Below are positions 50,201 through 57,709 of a DNA stretch of 64,000 bases, piece by piece (the stretch's first letter is position 1; each line of letters begins with the position of its first letter). The stretch comes from Akkermansia sp. (lineage in GTDB: Bacteria > Verrucomicrobiota > Verrucomicrobiia > Verrucomicrobiales > Akkermansiaceae): NCBI GenBank assembly GCA_017435505.1, contig JAFSEZ010000034.1, positions 1 through 64,000 on the forward strand, written 5' to 3'. The translations under genes were made by a program, and so were the position numbers. Under the pieces are notes generated by a model. The model made no database searches. It worked only from the letters and a program-made list of their open reading frames with translations, and had not been told where the DNA came from.

Positions 50201-51399
50201 TCTTCAGCGTTGTTTGCCAACAACATGAACTTAGAGGCGCTTTCATCCCATTGTTGTTTTTCCAGCGCGGATTCAGCCTCATTTAACAGGCGTGCATCAT
50301 TTTGTAAGGTCTTGTCCAGTGCTGCAAAAACGATGGCATCGTATTCCTGCGCCGGAGTGCAGACAATACTCGTGAGCCACATGGTGAGTAGGCCAAGCAC
50401 GAGCACACATGTGCAGTATATCATCCTCCTGATACGCTGTCTCGCCTTTCCCGCCGGGCTGTGCTCTACTTCATACAGGCGTTGTGCCGCATAAACTTCC
50501 TCCAGCTCTTGCAACAAATCAACATAGCCGGTTGGGCGAGAGTTGATATCGTACGCTGTCATGTGATTGATGAGATCTGCATAAGCCTCATCTATGCGGT
50601 AATCTCTGTGGCTCACAGGTTGCAGTTGGCGTTTACATGCCAGCAACTCATCAGGTGATTGCGGTATATTGGTGAAAGTCTCACACCCGCTCAGCAGAAA
50701 TCGCAGGGTCATGCCCAAGGCGTAGATATCGGTGCGCACGTCTTCCGATTCACGCAAAAGAGTTTCCGGGGGCACGTAGAAGGGCGTTGCCCAGATGGTT
50801 TCCTCCGTGTCGGCATCGGTCTTGCCCAGTGAAAGCCCGAAATCCAGCACCTTGGCGCGCCCTGTTCGTGTCACCAATACGTTGCCGGGTTTGATATCGC
50901 GGTGAAGCAGCCCCGCCTTGTTTGCAGCACTCAGTCCTTTGGCTACTTGGCGCACGATGGATAAGGCTTTAAGCGGTTCCATGGGCGCCGAGGGGCTCAC
51001 CATGTGCTCCAGGTTCGTGCCCTCCACCAGTTCCATGGCAATATAGAACTGCCCATTTGCGGCTCCGGCCGAATAAACGGAAACAACGTTGGGGTGGCGC
51101 ACTTTCGCCATGAGGGAACATTCTTTTTCAAATCGGGCGACACGCTCCGGATCACTACGGTAGCTGTCTTTGAGCAGTTTGATGGCCAATGTGCGGTTAA
51201 GTACCAAGTCTCTGGCTTGCAGCACAATGCTCATGCCGCCCACACCGAGCACATGCTCCAAACGGAAATTGTGCAATACCGTATGCACGGTATTCACCAT
51301 ACCGCAACCGGGACACATGATTTCGGCCATGAATCCTTGCTCTGATATGTCCACAGATGTCTGACACTGGGGACATATCCATATTTCAGCCTCACTCAT
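47203..51399 (-). CDS. Giant receptor-type Ser/Thr protein kinase with zinc ribbon and repeated C-terminal module
   Basis: The 1398-residue protein starts with a zinc ribbon (Cys 9, 12, 28, 31). The Hanks-type kinase follows (about 48-315): VLGVGGMSIVL, Lys in LAIKLLKD, HRDIKPGNVLV, DFGLSLG, and an activation segment ending VPPE. One membrane helix spans about 325-347. The exported part of about 1050 residues has an initial helical segment and then, from about residue 800, at least six copies of a degenerate module of the form 'aDVL-x6-LxLxW...ETFxRxxxGxY', for example ADVLYVKEDELCVKW and ADVLSFDANKLVLKW. It probably senses an envelope or external cue. Confidence 0.85.
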   Translation of the reverse strand: MSEAEIWICPQCQTSVDISEQGFMAEIMCPGCGMVNTVHTVLHNFRLEHVLGVGGMSIVLQARDLVLNRTLAIKLLKDSYRSDPERVARFEKECSLMAKVRHPNVVSVYSAGAANGQFYIAMELVEGTNLEHMVSPSAPMEPLKALSIVRQVAKGLSAANKAGLLHRDIKPGNVLVTRTGRAKVLDFGLSLGKTDADTEETIWATPFYVPPETLLRESEDVRTDIYALGMTLRFLLSGCETFTNIPQSPDELLACKRQLQPVSHRDYRIDEAYADLINHMTAYDINSRPTGYVDLLQELEEVYAAQRLYEVEHSPAGKARQRIRRMIYCTCVLVLGLLTMWLTSIVCTPAQEYDAIVFAALDKTLQNDARLLNEAESALEKQQWDESASKFMLLANNAEDPAMGAWGGLVSVYLAELGEGGIKSEDAMKIFTNRLSSDTSNSPAGKEGMNKMRTIWHAIRNDKAALPQRNEAGEEVWKAFLHFSKLCYYAHKDNKVEMQVQQEKVIELFELSNSPYSQLALVLKKWDDASALKTQLSQKKETETLPDSQETSDQYYTISSVDSADEMSSAPSSAMPDYVSLDTEDSSLYGKRRKQIVAEMKKVSDGVDAMLKRKFNAQYRESMSREDKMELIRKIGNARIEQEVQTLYHLLSGRIDDAVQSNPYRYYPDSLEPFSVLVKRWILSTAQKKAAPFPHERISIVTPNGMAQANLQQANRLTGAAEGTIVAHSDYGMTLEKDNGADKTQLVDYLRISHDTYCEMPPESEQGVWIDVTESSWRSPCFLNGETFVRPLSDMKAETATILQRDENSVSIRWNQSGETARYKRYAKGIYLREDEKYTHLYPLANQDGTTLVLVNKMKSAKIVRESAHKTHTLKHLEITSKTITITRSGSDLQEKYELADDGIYYGNSSANNHSQQAPAKYPLTSIDWMFPKDASARNVRINQAERTLIAEVSIKKRVADVLYVKEDELCVKWKDTNERETFRRMPCGGFVTTNFPVGTKLISIVDYGGRSTYADIPGSSGILLSVFQYIKDIKTLEVNNKRLRLRGRHGEEITYINDGKGVYVREDSPDGASCVRMFESPGKWRGYVGIQRKTATLLLSSGICEQCDVIEKTDDSYTLSWRIKEKTQETFKKKPGTDVYVLEPRQKTDLSFSNTRIWYADAFTQVEADLDANNAPQLRISPKYGTFKADVVHFDKNKMVLNWEDAFFEKNRGLTLNDGSRIDVSEKRRMNITYTRRPDNCYTIDSVEFADGAECEVITLHSRMWVGPLTIHKGRNKAWRMTPQGKCESADVLSFDANKLVLKWHGWKETSYTRDSEGVYKQDPGTNGETTLIHWGNKSMFLYIEGKEARICDTPHTLAKIGTILEKSSTSMRIRWMLTGVEETFTKDSKGEYHKKQ

Positions 51400-51434
51400 G
51401 AGGTAAAAAGAAGCGGTGTGATGAAAATAAAAAA

Positions 51435-51473
51435 GGAGGGCGGGGGAACATCTATTCTATTCCCCTGCCCTCC
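51435..51473 (-). terminator. Terminator after the ROK/ASKHA kinase gene
   Basis: On the minus strand GGAGGGCAGGGGAA pairs with TTCCCCCGCCCTCC (one G-T pair) and is followed by TTTTTTATTTT. It separates the sugar-kinase-like gene from the Ser/Thr kinase. Confidence 0.88.
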
Positions 51474-51485
51474 GAAGAATCTTAT

Positions 51486-52883
51486 TTAGCCCAGCTTGGG
51501 CAGAGATGCAGCGGCCACAGCTTGGCCATGGCGCTTGGTCTTTTCATCGGGCACGCAGAGAGTGATGCTCAGCTGCGGGAACTCGGCCTTCAGTACCTCG
51601 TTGGCCTTGTCAATGATAATCTGGCCACCTTCACCCGTGGCTACGCGACCCAAGAACAGGAGGTTGCGCACGGCATAGAAGTCTGCAAAGTAGGCAATGG
51701 TGTAACCAAACTCAACACCGATGGTTTCGTAAATCTTGCGAGCGCGGTCATCGCCTTCCAGCATAGCAGCCTGCACTTTCTTAAGCTGCTCGGGATAAGG
51801 CATATCACCAAAGTCGAAACCGGCGCGGGGAGCAAGACGTGCCACAGCCTGCTGGGAGAAGTACATTGCACCCACACCCTTGTCGCGTGACCATTCGTCC
51901 ACGCCGCCATCTTCTTGGTAGTCCACGGGCACGAAAGCCAACTCGTTGAGCCAGGGCATGATGTGCCCTTCGGGGTCCACATAACCGGCAGCAAGCGAAG
52001 TACCCATGGCAATACCAAGCACGGCATCATCATTCATGCCCATGGCACCTGCAAGAGCTGTCACTTCACCATCGTTGACCACTTCGAAGGGTACTTCCTT
52101 GCCCATGCGTTCGCTCCAGCGATCCTTGAGCGTGTAGAACATGCGGCGAATGACATTCTGGAAATCCTCCGGAGAAATACCACGGAAGAGGGAGCCAACG
52201 CGGGGTTCGCTGTTCACATAGACACCGGCAGCGGAACCACCGATAGCGTCCACCTGCGGAAGATGTTTAGCGGCGCGAAGCAAGGAATCATCTACACCTT
52301 CCAACTGGTAGTTGGGGTCTTTCTGGTGATAGGGATCCCATACTACTTCTTCGGAGTACACGACCTCGCCGTTTACCACAGCTGCGCACTTGCGGTCGGA
52401 ACCACCCAAGTCGAAGCCGATGCGATAACCATCCAAATTACGACCGAGAGCCACGGAGGTGGAGTTTTCGGCCGGCAACTCACAGGCGCAGGCCACTTTC
52501 TTTACTTCGATGGGTTGGTCATAAATCTTTTTGCCAATGAAGTCCCAATCGAATTCGCGTGCACCACCGGCGCAATAGGTTGCAGCGAGCATGTCTGCAA
52601 TTTGGTCATCTCCGGCCACAAGAATGGTGCAACCACCCTTCATCCAGAGCAAGAACTTGACAATGCGTTCAATATACTGGTTGTTCAGGGCAATATTTTC
52701 ACCTTCCTGGGGCAGAATCTTACCACTCCAGCGGAAGCAGGTGCCATCCAGACGGGTAAGCGCCAAATCCACCTGATGAGAACCGGGTGTGGCAGCTACT
52801 TTTTCCTCGAAGGCTTTATTCCAGAGTACCGGCGCAACGAAGGCCGGGTCCAGTACGGGCGTGAATTTCGGTTGGATATTCAT
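51486..52883 (-). CDS. ROK/hexokinase-like (ASKHA-fold) protein
   Basis: The 465-residue protein has an N-terminal 155 residues of no known family, which include SGKILPQEGENIALNNQYIE and a Cys-rich stretch. An ASKHA fold follows: phosphate 1 motif IGFDLGGSDRKCAAVVNGEV (near residue 158), DAIGGSAAGVYVN, the expected catalytic Asp in VVNDGEVTALAGA, and phosphate 2/adenosine motifs VLGIAMGTSLAAGY and FLGRVATGEGGQIII. The shape matches ROK-type sugar kinases, but the length and N-terminus are unusual and the zinc motif is absent. The substrate is unknown. Confidence 0.7.
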   Translation of the reverse strand: MNIQPKFTPVLDPAFVAPVLWNKAFEEKVAATPGSHQVDLALTRLDGTCFRWSGKILPQEGENIALNNQYIERIVKFLLWMKGGCTILVAGDDQIADMLAATYCAGGAREFDWDFIGKKIYDQPIEVKKVACACELPAENSTSVALGRNLDGYRIGFDLGGSDRKCAAVVNGEVVYSEEVVWDPYHQKDPNYQLEGVDDSLLRAAKHLPQVDAIGGSAAGVYVNSEPRVGSLFRGISPEDFQNVIRRMFYTLKDRWSERMGKEVPFEVVNDGEVTALAGAMGMNDDAVLGIAMGTSLAAGYVDPEGHIMPWLNELAFVPVDYQEDGGVDEWSRDKGVGAMYFSQQAVARLAPRAGFDFGDMPYPEQLKKVQAAMLEGDDRARKIYETIGVEFGYTIAYFADFYAVRNLLFLGRVATGEGGQIIIDKANEVLKAEFPQLSITLCVPDEKTKRHGQAVAAASLPKLG

Positions 52884-52897
52884 AACGTTACGCGCCT

Positions 52898-52927
52898 ATA
52901 ATATACATATTTTGGTGGCGTTGACAA
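52898..52927 (-). promoter_or_regulatory. Predicted promoter of the ROK/ASKHA kinase gene
   Basis: On the minus strand TTGTCA (52922-52927), an 18-base spacer and TATTAT (52898-52903) end 14 bases before ATG 52883. Confidence 0.6.
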
Positions 52928-52988
52928 GCTAAAACGCTCTTTACACGGCATAAATGGCCAATTCATATTACTTTTTCGGGAGAATGCT

Positions 52989-53024
52989 AACGAGGCCGGG
53001 ACTTTTCTGAATCCCGGCCTCGTT
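52989..53024. terminator. Strong hairpin downstream of proS
   Basis: AACGAGGCCGGGA pairs perfectly with TCCCGGCCTCGTT around a 10-base loop. No clear T run follows on either strand, so it may stabilise the 3' end rather than terminate on its own. Confidence 0.5.
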
Positions 53025-53046
53025 GAAAAGTAATGGTGAACCTCGT

Positions 53047-54567
53047 TTAATAGCTGCGAGCCCACAGCACGCGTCGGGTGGTGGGGCGCCCTGTCAGAAT
53101 GCAGGGAGCTGCCGGGCCAACACCCATCTCACCATGTGGGATGCAGCGAATGGAAATACGCAGACTCTTGGCGAGTTCTTCTTCTTCTTCGGGGCTACCA
53201 TCCCATGGGCACAACAGCCAATCCGCATCGCCCTCGCCGGAGAAGTTGGACTTGAGTTCATCCAGCGATGAGCACGGGCGAATATGACTATCCCGGAAAT
53301 TCAGTTGGCGCTGCAAGAGTACATTCTGAATATTTTCCAGCAGTTTCACAGCACTATCAACAAATGCGGCTTCGTCCATGAAGCTCTTTTCATTGCTGGC
53401 TTGATCGCGGCGGCACACGCACACCGAGCCCTTTTCCATATCGCGGGGGCCGATTTCCACACGTACAGGCACGCCCTTCTTCACCCACTCCCACTTCTTC
53501 GTACCACCATTCAGATCGCGTGTGTCAACCTGCACTCGCAGGGGCATGCCGTGGAAACTCATGGCAGACAGCTTGGCGGCCAAGGCTGCACAGTGTTCAA
53601 GGATTGCTTGCTTCGTATCAGGCTTGGGTGTAACCGGGATAATGACAATTTGTCGAGGTGCTACGCGGGGCGGGCAGACGAGGCCATCGTCATCCGAGTG
53701 AGCCATGATGAGCGTGCCAATCATGCGGGTTGAGACACCCCATGAAGTCGTCCATGCAAACTGGCGTTCGTTGTTGCGCCCGGCAAAGCAGATATTCTGA
53801 GCTTTGGCAAAATTCTGACCCAAGAAGTGAGACGTGCCGGCTTGGATGGCCTTGCGGTCCTGCACCATAGCTTCTACCGTAAAGGTTCGCACGGCTCCGG
53901 GGAAGCGTTCATGCTCCGTCTTTTCACCGGGGATGGAGGGTACTGCCAACACATCGCGCTGGAAATCCTCATACACCTTGTGCATAATGGCCGTCTCTTC
54001 TTCGGCCTCCTCGCGGGTTTCGTGGGCGGTGTGCCCTTCCTGCCACAAGAACTCTGCCGTACGCAGGAAAATGCGGGGGCGCATTTCCCAGCGCATTACA
54101 TTGCACCATTGATTTACCTTGATGGGTAAATCGCGGTAAGATTCCAACCATCGGGAGAAAGCCGCTCCAATCACGGTTTCTGAAGTGGGGCGAATGACAT
54201 ATTTATCCGTCAGTTCCCCGGCAGGAATCATGCGGGTTTTTCCGGTTTCCGGGTCTTTCACCGCTTCCAGACGGTGGTGAGTCACCACAGCGCACTCGGT
54301 AGCAAAACCTTCTGCGTGTTCAGCTTCTTTCTCAAGGTAGGATACAGGTATGAGAAGGGGGAAGTAGGCGTTGGTGTGCCCGGTGCGCTTGAATTCGGCA
54401 TCCATCTGCTGCTGAATCAATTCCCAGATGGCGTAGCCCCATGGTTTAATGACCATGCAACCGCGGACTTCGGAGTTTTCTGCCAGGTCGGCAGCCTTAA
54501 TGACTTGCTGGTACCACTCGGGGAAATCTTCTGCACGAGTGGGCGAGATTGCGTTCTGTTGAGCCAT
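53047..54567 (-). CDS. proS: Prolyl-tRNA synthetase (archaeal/eukaryal-like type)
   Basis: ProRS charges tRNA-Pro. The 506-residue protein lacks the editing insertion of the long bacterial form and has the short-type layout: RGCMVIKPWGYAIWELIQQ (motif 1 region), YVIRPTSETVIGAAFSRWL, motif 2 with RWEMRPRIFLRTAEFLWQEGHTAH, an HGTP anticodon domain after PPRVAPRQIVIIPV, and the C-terminal zinc-binding-like domain ending with WARSY. This ProS3-type enzyme occurs in a scattered set of bacteria. Promoter and start are closely spaced. Confidence 0.96.
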   Translation of the reverse strand: MAQQNAISPTRAEDFPEWYQQVIKAADLAENSEVRGCMVIKPWGYAIWELIQQQMDAEFKRTGHTNAYFPLLIPVSYLEKEAEHAEGFATECAVVTHHRLEAVKDPETGKTRMIPAGELTDKYVIRPTSETVIGAAFSRWLESYRDLPIKVNQWCNVMRWEMRPRIFLRTAEFLWQEGHTAHETREEAEEETAIMHKVYEDFQRDVLAVPSIPGEKTEHERFPGAVRTFTVEAMVQDRKAIQAGTSHFLGQNFAKAQNICFAGRNNERQFAWTTSWGVSTRMIGTLIMAHSDDDGLVCPPRVAPRQIVIIPVTPKPDTKQAILEHCAALAAKLSAMSFHGMPLRVQVDTRDLNGGTKKWEWVKKGVPVRVEIGPRDMEKGSVCVCRRDQASNEKSFMDEAAFVDSAVKLLENIQNVLLQRQLNFRDSHIRPCSSLDELKSNFSGEGDADWLLCPWDGSPEEEEELAKSLRISIRCIPHGEMGVGPAAPCILTGRPTTRRVLWARSY

Positions 54568-54573
54568 AGCGAG

Positions 54574-54601
54574 ATAGTATGTTTTTAATGAAAAATGTCA
54601 A
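54574..54601 (-). promoter_or_regulatory. Predicted leaderless promoter of proS
   Basis: On the minus strand TTGACA (54596-54601), a 16-base spacer and TACTAT (54574-54579) end 6 bases before ATG 54567. The -35 box is a perfect consensus match and lies just before the upstream protease stop. Confidence 0.65.
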
Positions 54602-54605
54602 TCCT

Positions 54606-55304
54606 TTAGTGTGATGTAAACCATAAACAGCGATAATTCAGGTAGGCCAGAAACCCCAGAAATACTGCCATAAGCCAGAATCCCAAGGTTATACAAAGTA
54701 AGATGCCGACCAGAGCCACCCCTAAGCTTATCATATGCATGCGGCGGGGAGATGTCATCAGGCCGTGCATGATTTGCCCGCCATCCAAAGGAAAAATAGG
54801 CAGCAAATTCAGTACAGCCCACCACATTCCAATCTTCACCATGTAGCAAGCAAAAAGAAGTGAAGCCGGAGAATATACCTCTAAATAAGCAGGTGACACA
54901 TGCCCTATGATGGCAATGTGGGCAAGTTGAATTCCCTCGGTGACATCGCCGCACATCCAACACAGATAGGCGAGTGCTATGGCGGCTTCCATCAGAGTAA
55001 ACAACGGGCCGGCAGCCGTCATCACCACTCCTTGCATGCGAGTGAAAACACCATCTGCATTGCAGCAATCTCCCCCCAACCACGATACCACGACACGAGG
55101 GTTTCCTCCACCCAGCATGCGCCCCACCAAGGCGTGTCCCATTTCATGAGAAAGCAGACAGATGAATCCCGCCACAGCAAAAAGAGCTACGCACAACCAC
55201 ACCGGAGCCGTCTCTACGGCAAACACCCAGCCCAGCAGGCTGAGCGTGAGCAATACGGCAGGCTGTATGCTCACGGGGATTCCCAATATCGTGAAGCGTA
55301 TCAT
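54606..55304 (-). CDS. Site-2-protease-family membrane metalloprotease
   Basis: The 232-residue protein has about six membrane helices. The zinc site is LLSHEMGHALVG (HExxH) in helix 2 and the third ligand is the Asp of NLLPIFPLDGGQI. There is no PDZ domain, so it resembles the small SpoIVFB/YwhC-like group rather than RseP. Substrates are unknown. It is divergent from the ATP synthase operon. Its start agrees with the promoter at 55313-55341. Confidence 0.92.
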   Translation of the reverse strand: MIRFTILGIPVSIQPAVLLTLSLLGWVFAVETAPVWLCVALFAVAGFICLLSHEMGHALVGRMLGGGNPRVVVSWLGGDCCNADGVFTRMQGVVMTAAGPLFTLMEAAIALAYLCWMCGDVTEGIQLAHIAIIGHVSPAYLEVYSPASLLFACYMVKIGMWWAVLNLLPIFPLDGGQIMHGLMTSPRRMHMISLGVALVGILLCITLGFWLMAVFLGFLAYLNYRCLWFTSH

Positions 55305-55312
55305 CGAATTTC

Positions 55313-55341
55313 ATCTTAGTGACGAAGCAAGGTTCTAGCAA
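55313..55341 (-). promoter_or_regulatory. Predicted leaderless promoter of the site-2 protease gene
   Basis: On the minus strand TTGCTA (55336-55341), a 17-base spacer and TAAGAT (55313-55318) end 8 bases before ATG 55304. Confidence 0.55.
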
Positions 55342-55433
55342 GCCCCCATCGTATCATCTCCCATAACATGTCAGAAAAAAATGATGAAAGCGAAAAAACC
55401 CAACAAAAAAGCCATTTAGTCATCATTTCCCGC

Positions 55434-55463
55434 TTGACAGATTCAGATTTAGGGTGCTATTTT
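55434..55463 (+). promoter_or_regulatory. Predicted promoter of the ATP synthase operon
   Basis: TTGACA (55434-55439, consensus), an 18-base spacer and TATTTT (55458-55463) end 14 bases before ATG 55478. It places the upstream in-frame GTG at 55454 inside the promoter. Confidence 0.65.
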
Positions 55464-55477
55464 TAGAGGTGCACACG

Positions 55478-56329
55478 ATGAAATCTTTTGTACAAAAGTT
55501 GGTAATTGCGACAATGATGGTGGGCGGTATAGCTGCCGCTTCGGAGCATGGTCACGGCACTTTATCAGCCGATGCTCCAATCCTGTGGGAGATACCGTTG
55601 TGGCCCGGATTCTCACTGCCGATCAGCAACTCCCTTTTCATGTTTGCTCTGGCAGTCATTGTGCTTACAGTTTTTCTGCGCATCGCAACCCGCAAGATGG
55701 AACGCATACCGGGCAAGTTGCAAAATTTTGTCGAGTGGGTTTTTGAGCTGCTGTACAATTTCGTAGAAAGCCTTACCGGCAAATATCTTGCACGCCGCTA
55801 CTTTTGGTATTTTGCTTCTGTATTCCTGTTGATTCTTGTCAGCAATTACATGGGGCTTATTCCCGGAGTGGGAGAAATCACATATGATAGCAAGCCGCTC
55901 TTCCGTGGTGCAAATGCGGATTTGAATACTACTATTTTCTTGGGCTTCTTCTATTCCATTCTTTGGTTTATATGGGTAATGCGTGAGCAAGGTCCGTGGC
56001 ATTTCATTACACACACATTCGGCCCGAAGGGCGGACTGACGGGGTTCCTCAAATATGCTCTGCTCCCCATTTTCTTCTTCGTAGGACTGATTGAAATCAT
56101 CTCCATCTGTGTGCGCCCCGTAGCTCTGGCTGCTCGTCTTTTCGGTAACATCTACGCCGGCGAAGCCATTCTGGAACAAATGGGTGCTCACGGCTGGCTG
56201 GCCATGTTCCCCTTTATGGCTCTGGAAATTATCGTTGGTTTCGTTCAAGCTCTCGTTTTCCTGATGCTCACAGCTATTTTCCTCAAGACCCAAGTGGGTG
56301 GGGAGGAAGAAGAAGCAGAAGCACACTAA
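55478..56329 (+). CDS. atpB: ATP synthase F0 subunit a
   Basis: Subunit a forms the two proton half-channels beside the c-ring. From ATG 55478 there are 283 residues. It begins with a signal-like segment (VIATMMVGGIAAASEHGHG) and has five to six helices, the conserved YMGLIPGVGE turn, and the essential Arg in ALAARLFGNIYAGE. The longer frame to 55454 is rejected because it reads through the promoter. No atpI or atpZ gene precedes it. It starts the order atpB-E-F-H-A-G-D-C. Confidence 0.96.
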   Translation: MKSFVQKLVIATMMVGGIAAASEHGHGTLSADAPILWEIPLWPGFSLPISNSLFMFALAVIVLTVFLRIATRKMERIPGKLQNFVEWVFELLYNFVESLTGKYLARRYFWYFASVFLLILVSNYMGLIPGVGEITYDSKPLFRGANADLNTTIFLGFFYSILWFIWVMREQGPWHFITHTFGPKGGLTGFLKYALLPIFFFVGLIEIISICVRPVALAARLFGNIYAGEAILEQMGAHGWLAMFPFMALEIIVGFVQALVFLMLTAIFLKTQVGGEEEEAEAH

Positions 56330-56338
56330 CCCCCTTCT

Positions 56339-56374
56339 CTGTGGTTGATCATGAAGCAAAACGTGAAACCACAG
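56339..56374 (+). other. Hairpin in the atpB-atpE spacer
   Basis: CTGTGGTT pairs with AACCACAG across a 20-base loop in the 80-base gap between atpB and atpE. It may protect or shape the atpE part of the transcript. No T run follows, so it is not a simple terminator. Confidence 0.4.
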
Positions 56375-56409
56375 CGATAACATAAAACAACAAACACAAC
56401 TCAAACACC

Positions 56410-56625
56410 ATGATTGACATGCTCGCAGACGCCGCCGCAATGGGCGCTATCGCCAAGTCCGGCTTGGCTGTTCTCGGTGCCGGTATCGGCATTGGTATCA
56501 TTGGCATGAAAGCCGCCGAATCCATCGGCCGCAATCCTGCCTCTTTCGGTAAGGTTCTTACCATTTCCATCCTTCTCGCAGCTCTTGTGGAAGGTGTGGC
56601 ATTCGTTGCCATCTTCATGGGCTAA
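56410..56625 (+). CDS. atpE: ATP synthase F0 subunit c
   Basis: Subunit c forms the rotor ring. The 71-residue hairpin has helix 1 with the glycine pattern LGAGIGIGIIGMKAAE, the polar loop SIGRNPAS (RNP in place of the common RQP), and helix 2 with the ion-carrying Glu in LLAALVEGVAF. The Na+-type set (Gln in helix 1, Glu-Ser in helix 2) is absent, so protons are the likely coupling ion. Hairpins lie on both sides of the gene, which may raise its expression over its neighbours. Confidence 0.96.
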   Translation: MIDMLADAAAMGAIAKSGLAVLGAGIGIGIIGMKAAESIGRNPASFGKVLTISILLAALVEGVAFVAIFMG

Positions 56626-56633
56626 GCCCACTA

Positions 56634-56663
56634 TTCCCGGGTGCCTGCAAGGGCGCTCGGGAA
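56634..56663 (+). other. Intercistronic stem-loop after atpE
   Basis: TTCCCGGGTGCC pairs with GGCGCTCGGGAA (two G-U pairs) around TGCAAG, starting 9 bases past the atpE stop. No T run follows. It sits in the 115-base gap before atpF, the longest in the operon, and could act as a 3' stabiliser or partial terminator for atpE mRNA. Confidence 0.55.
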
Positions 56664-56740
56664 CGCCCATCTTCCCCTCGTTACCATCTACAGAATATCC
56701 AACCACCATCCCGCAAGCGGGTAACATCCGACTCACCACC

Positions 56741-57262
56741 ATGTTTTCACCTATCATAGCAGCAGACCTTCAGGGACTCATCAGCAAGTTCGGTCTACAT
56801 CAAGAGGTGTTTATTGCGCACCTTATCGCTTTCTCCGTGCTGGTTGCCATTGTCGTTATCTTCGGCATTAAACCCATCATGAAGCAGCTGGAGGAGCGCC
56901 GCCAGCGCATTGAGGAAGGTGAAGCTATGCACGCCCGCAGCCAAAAAGAGTTGGCCGAAGTGAAAGAAACCGGAGCCCGTATCTTGGATGAAGCCCGCGA
57001 GTCCGGCAAAAAAGAAATTGACCACGCCAAGCAAACAGCTTCCCGCTTGCAGGCTGAACTGACCGATAAAGCTTCTGCGGAAGCACGCTCTATTATTGAA
57101 AACGCTCGAACACAGGCAGAACACGATATGGCTCGGCAAAAAGCCGCGCTCAAGGGTGAATTTGCTACACTTTTGGCACAGGCCACCGCACAGGTGACAG
57201 GCAAGGTGCTGACAGAAGAAGACCACCGAGCCATCAACGCTGAAGCTATCCGCTCTCTCTGA
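56741..57262 (+). CDS. atpF: ATP synthase F0 subunit b
   Basis: Subunit b is the peripheral stalk. From ATG 56741 there are 173 residues: one membrane helix (FIAHLIAFSVLVAIVVIFGI) near 21-41 and then a long charged helix (KQLEERRQRIEEGEAMHARS onward) that dimerises. The C-terminus, ending NAEAIRSL, meets subunit delta. Frames further upstream would start inside the spacer and read low-quality sequence, so they are rejected. Confidence 0.94.
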   Translation: MFSPIIAADLQGLISKFGLHQEVFIAHLIAFSVLVAIVVIFGIKPIMKQLEERRQRIEEGEAMHARSQKELAEVKETGARILDEARESGKKEIDHAKQTASRLQAELTDKASAEARSIIENARTQAEHDMARQKAALKGEFATLLAQATAQVTGKVLTEEDHRAINAEAIRSL

Positions 57263-57290
57263 TATTTCCCCACTCCTCAGAAAGCCGCTC

Positions 57291-57680
57291 ATGAAGATTA
57301 CCAAGGAAGTACAGGCACAAGCACGGCGATTAATGCGCCTGTGCGTGGATGCCGACGGCATCCTGCAAGAGGACAAAGTGCGCATGATTGCCGAAAGCAT
57401 AGCCGAACGCAAGCCCCGCAACTTCGTAGCTCTGCTCGCCGGTTTTACAGAACTGGTGCGTTTGGCTCTGGCTAAAAACACCGCTACTGTCACCAGCGCC
57501 ATCCCGTTGACGGATGCTGAGCAATCCGAAATCCGCGCTCGTTTGGATGCCCGCCACAAAGGTTTGAATTACCAATGGTTTGTAGACCCCACTCTTATCG
57601 CAGGCATGACTGTTAAGGTTGGAGACAACATCACCGATGCCTCCGTTCGCACCCGTATTGAACGTCTTTCCCATATCTGA
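57291..57680 (+). CDS. atpH: ATP synthase F1 subunit delta (short form)
   Basis: Subunit delta joins subunit b to the top of F1. The 129-residue length is well below the usual 170-180. The C-terminal part is normal ([41 protein letters not shown]), while the N-terminal helical domain, which contacts the alpha subunits, is shortened by about 45 residues. The first residues ([15 protein letters not shown]) look like a trimmed version of that helical bundle. The upstream gap of only 28 bases rules out a missed longer start. Confidence 0.9.
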   Translation: MKITKEVQAQARRLMRLCVDADGILQEDKVRMIAESIAERKPRNFVALLAGFTELVRLALAKNTATVTSAIPLTDAEQSEIRARLDARHKGLNYQWFVDPTLIAGMTVKVGDNITDASVRTRIERLSHI

Positions 57681-57709
57681 TTTTTAACCATTTTAACCAC
57701 CGATTAAGC

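Noticed and set aside
51915..52901. A 328-codon open frame on the plus strand across the ROK/ASKHA kinase gene
   Set aside because: Antisense shadow. The minus-strand product has real motifs, and the plus-strand product does not.
56410..56625. Na+-coupled ATP synthase
   Set aside because: The c subunit has Glu-Gly in helix 2 and no Gln in the helix 1 sodium position, so the Na+ ligand set is missing.
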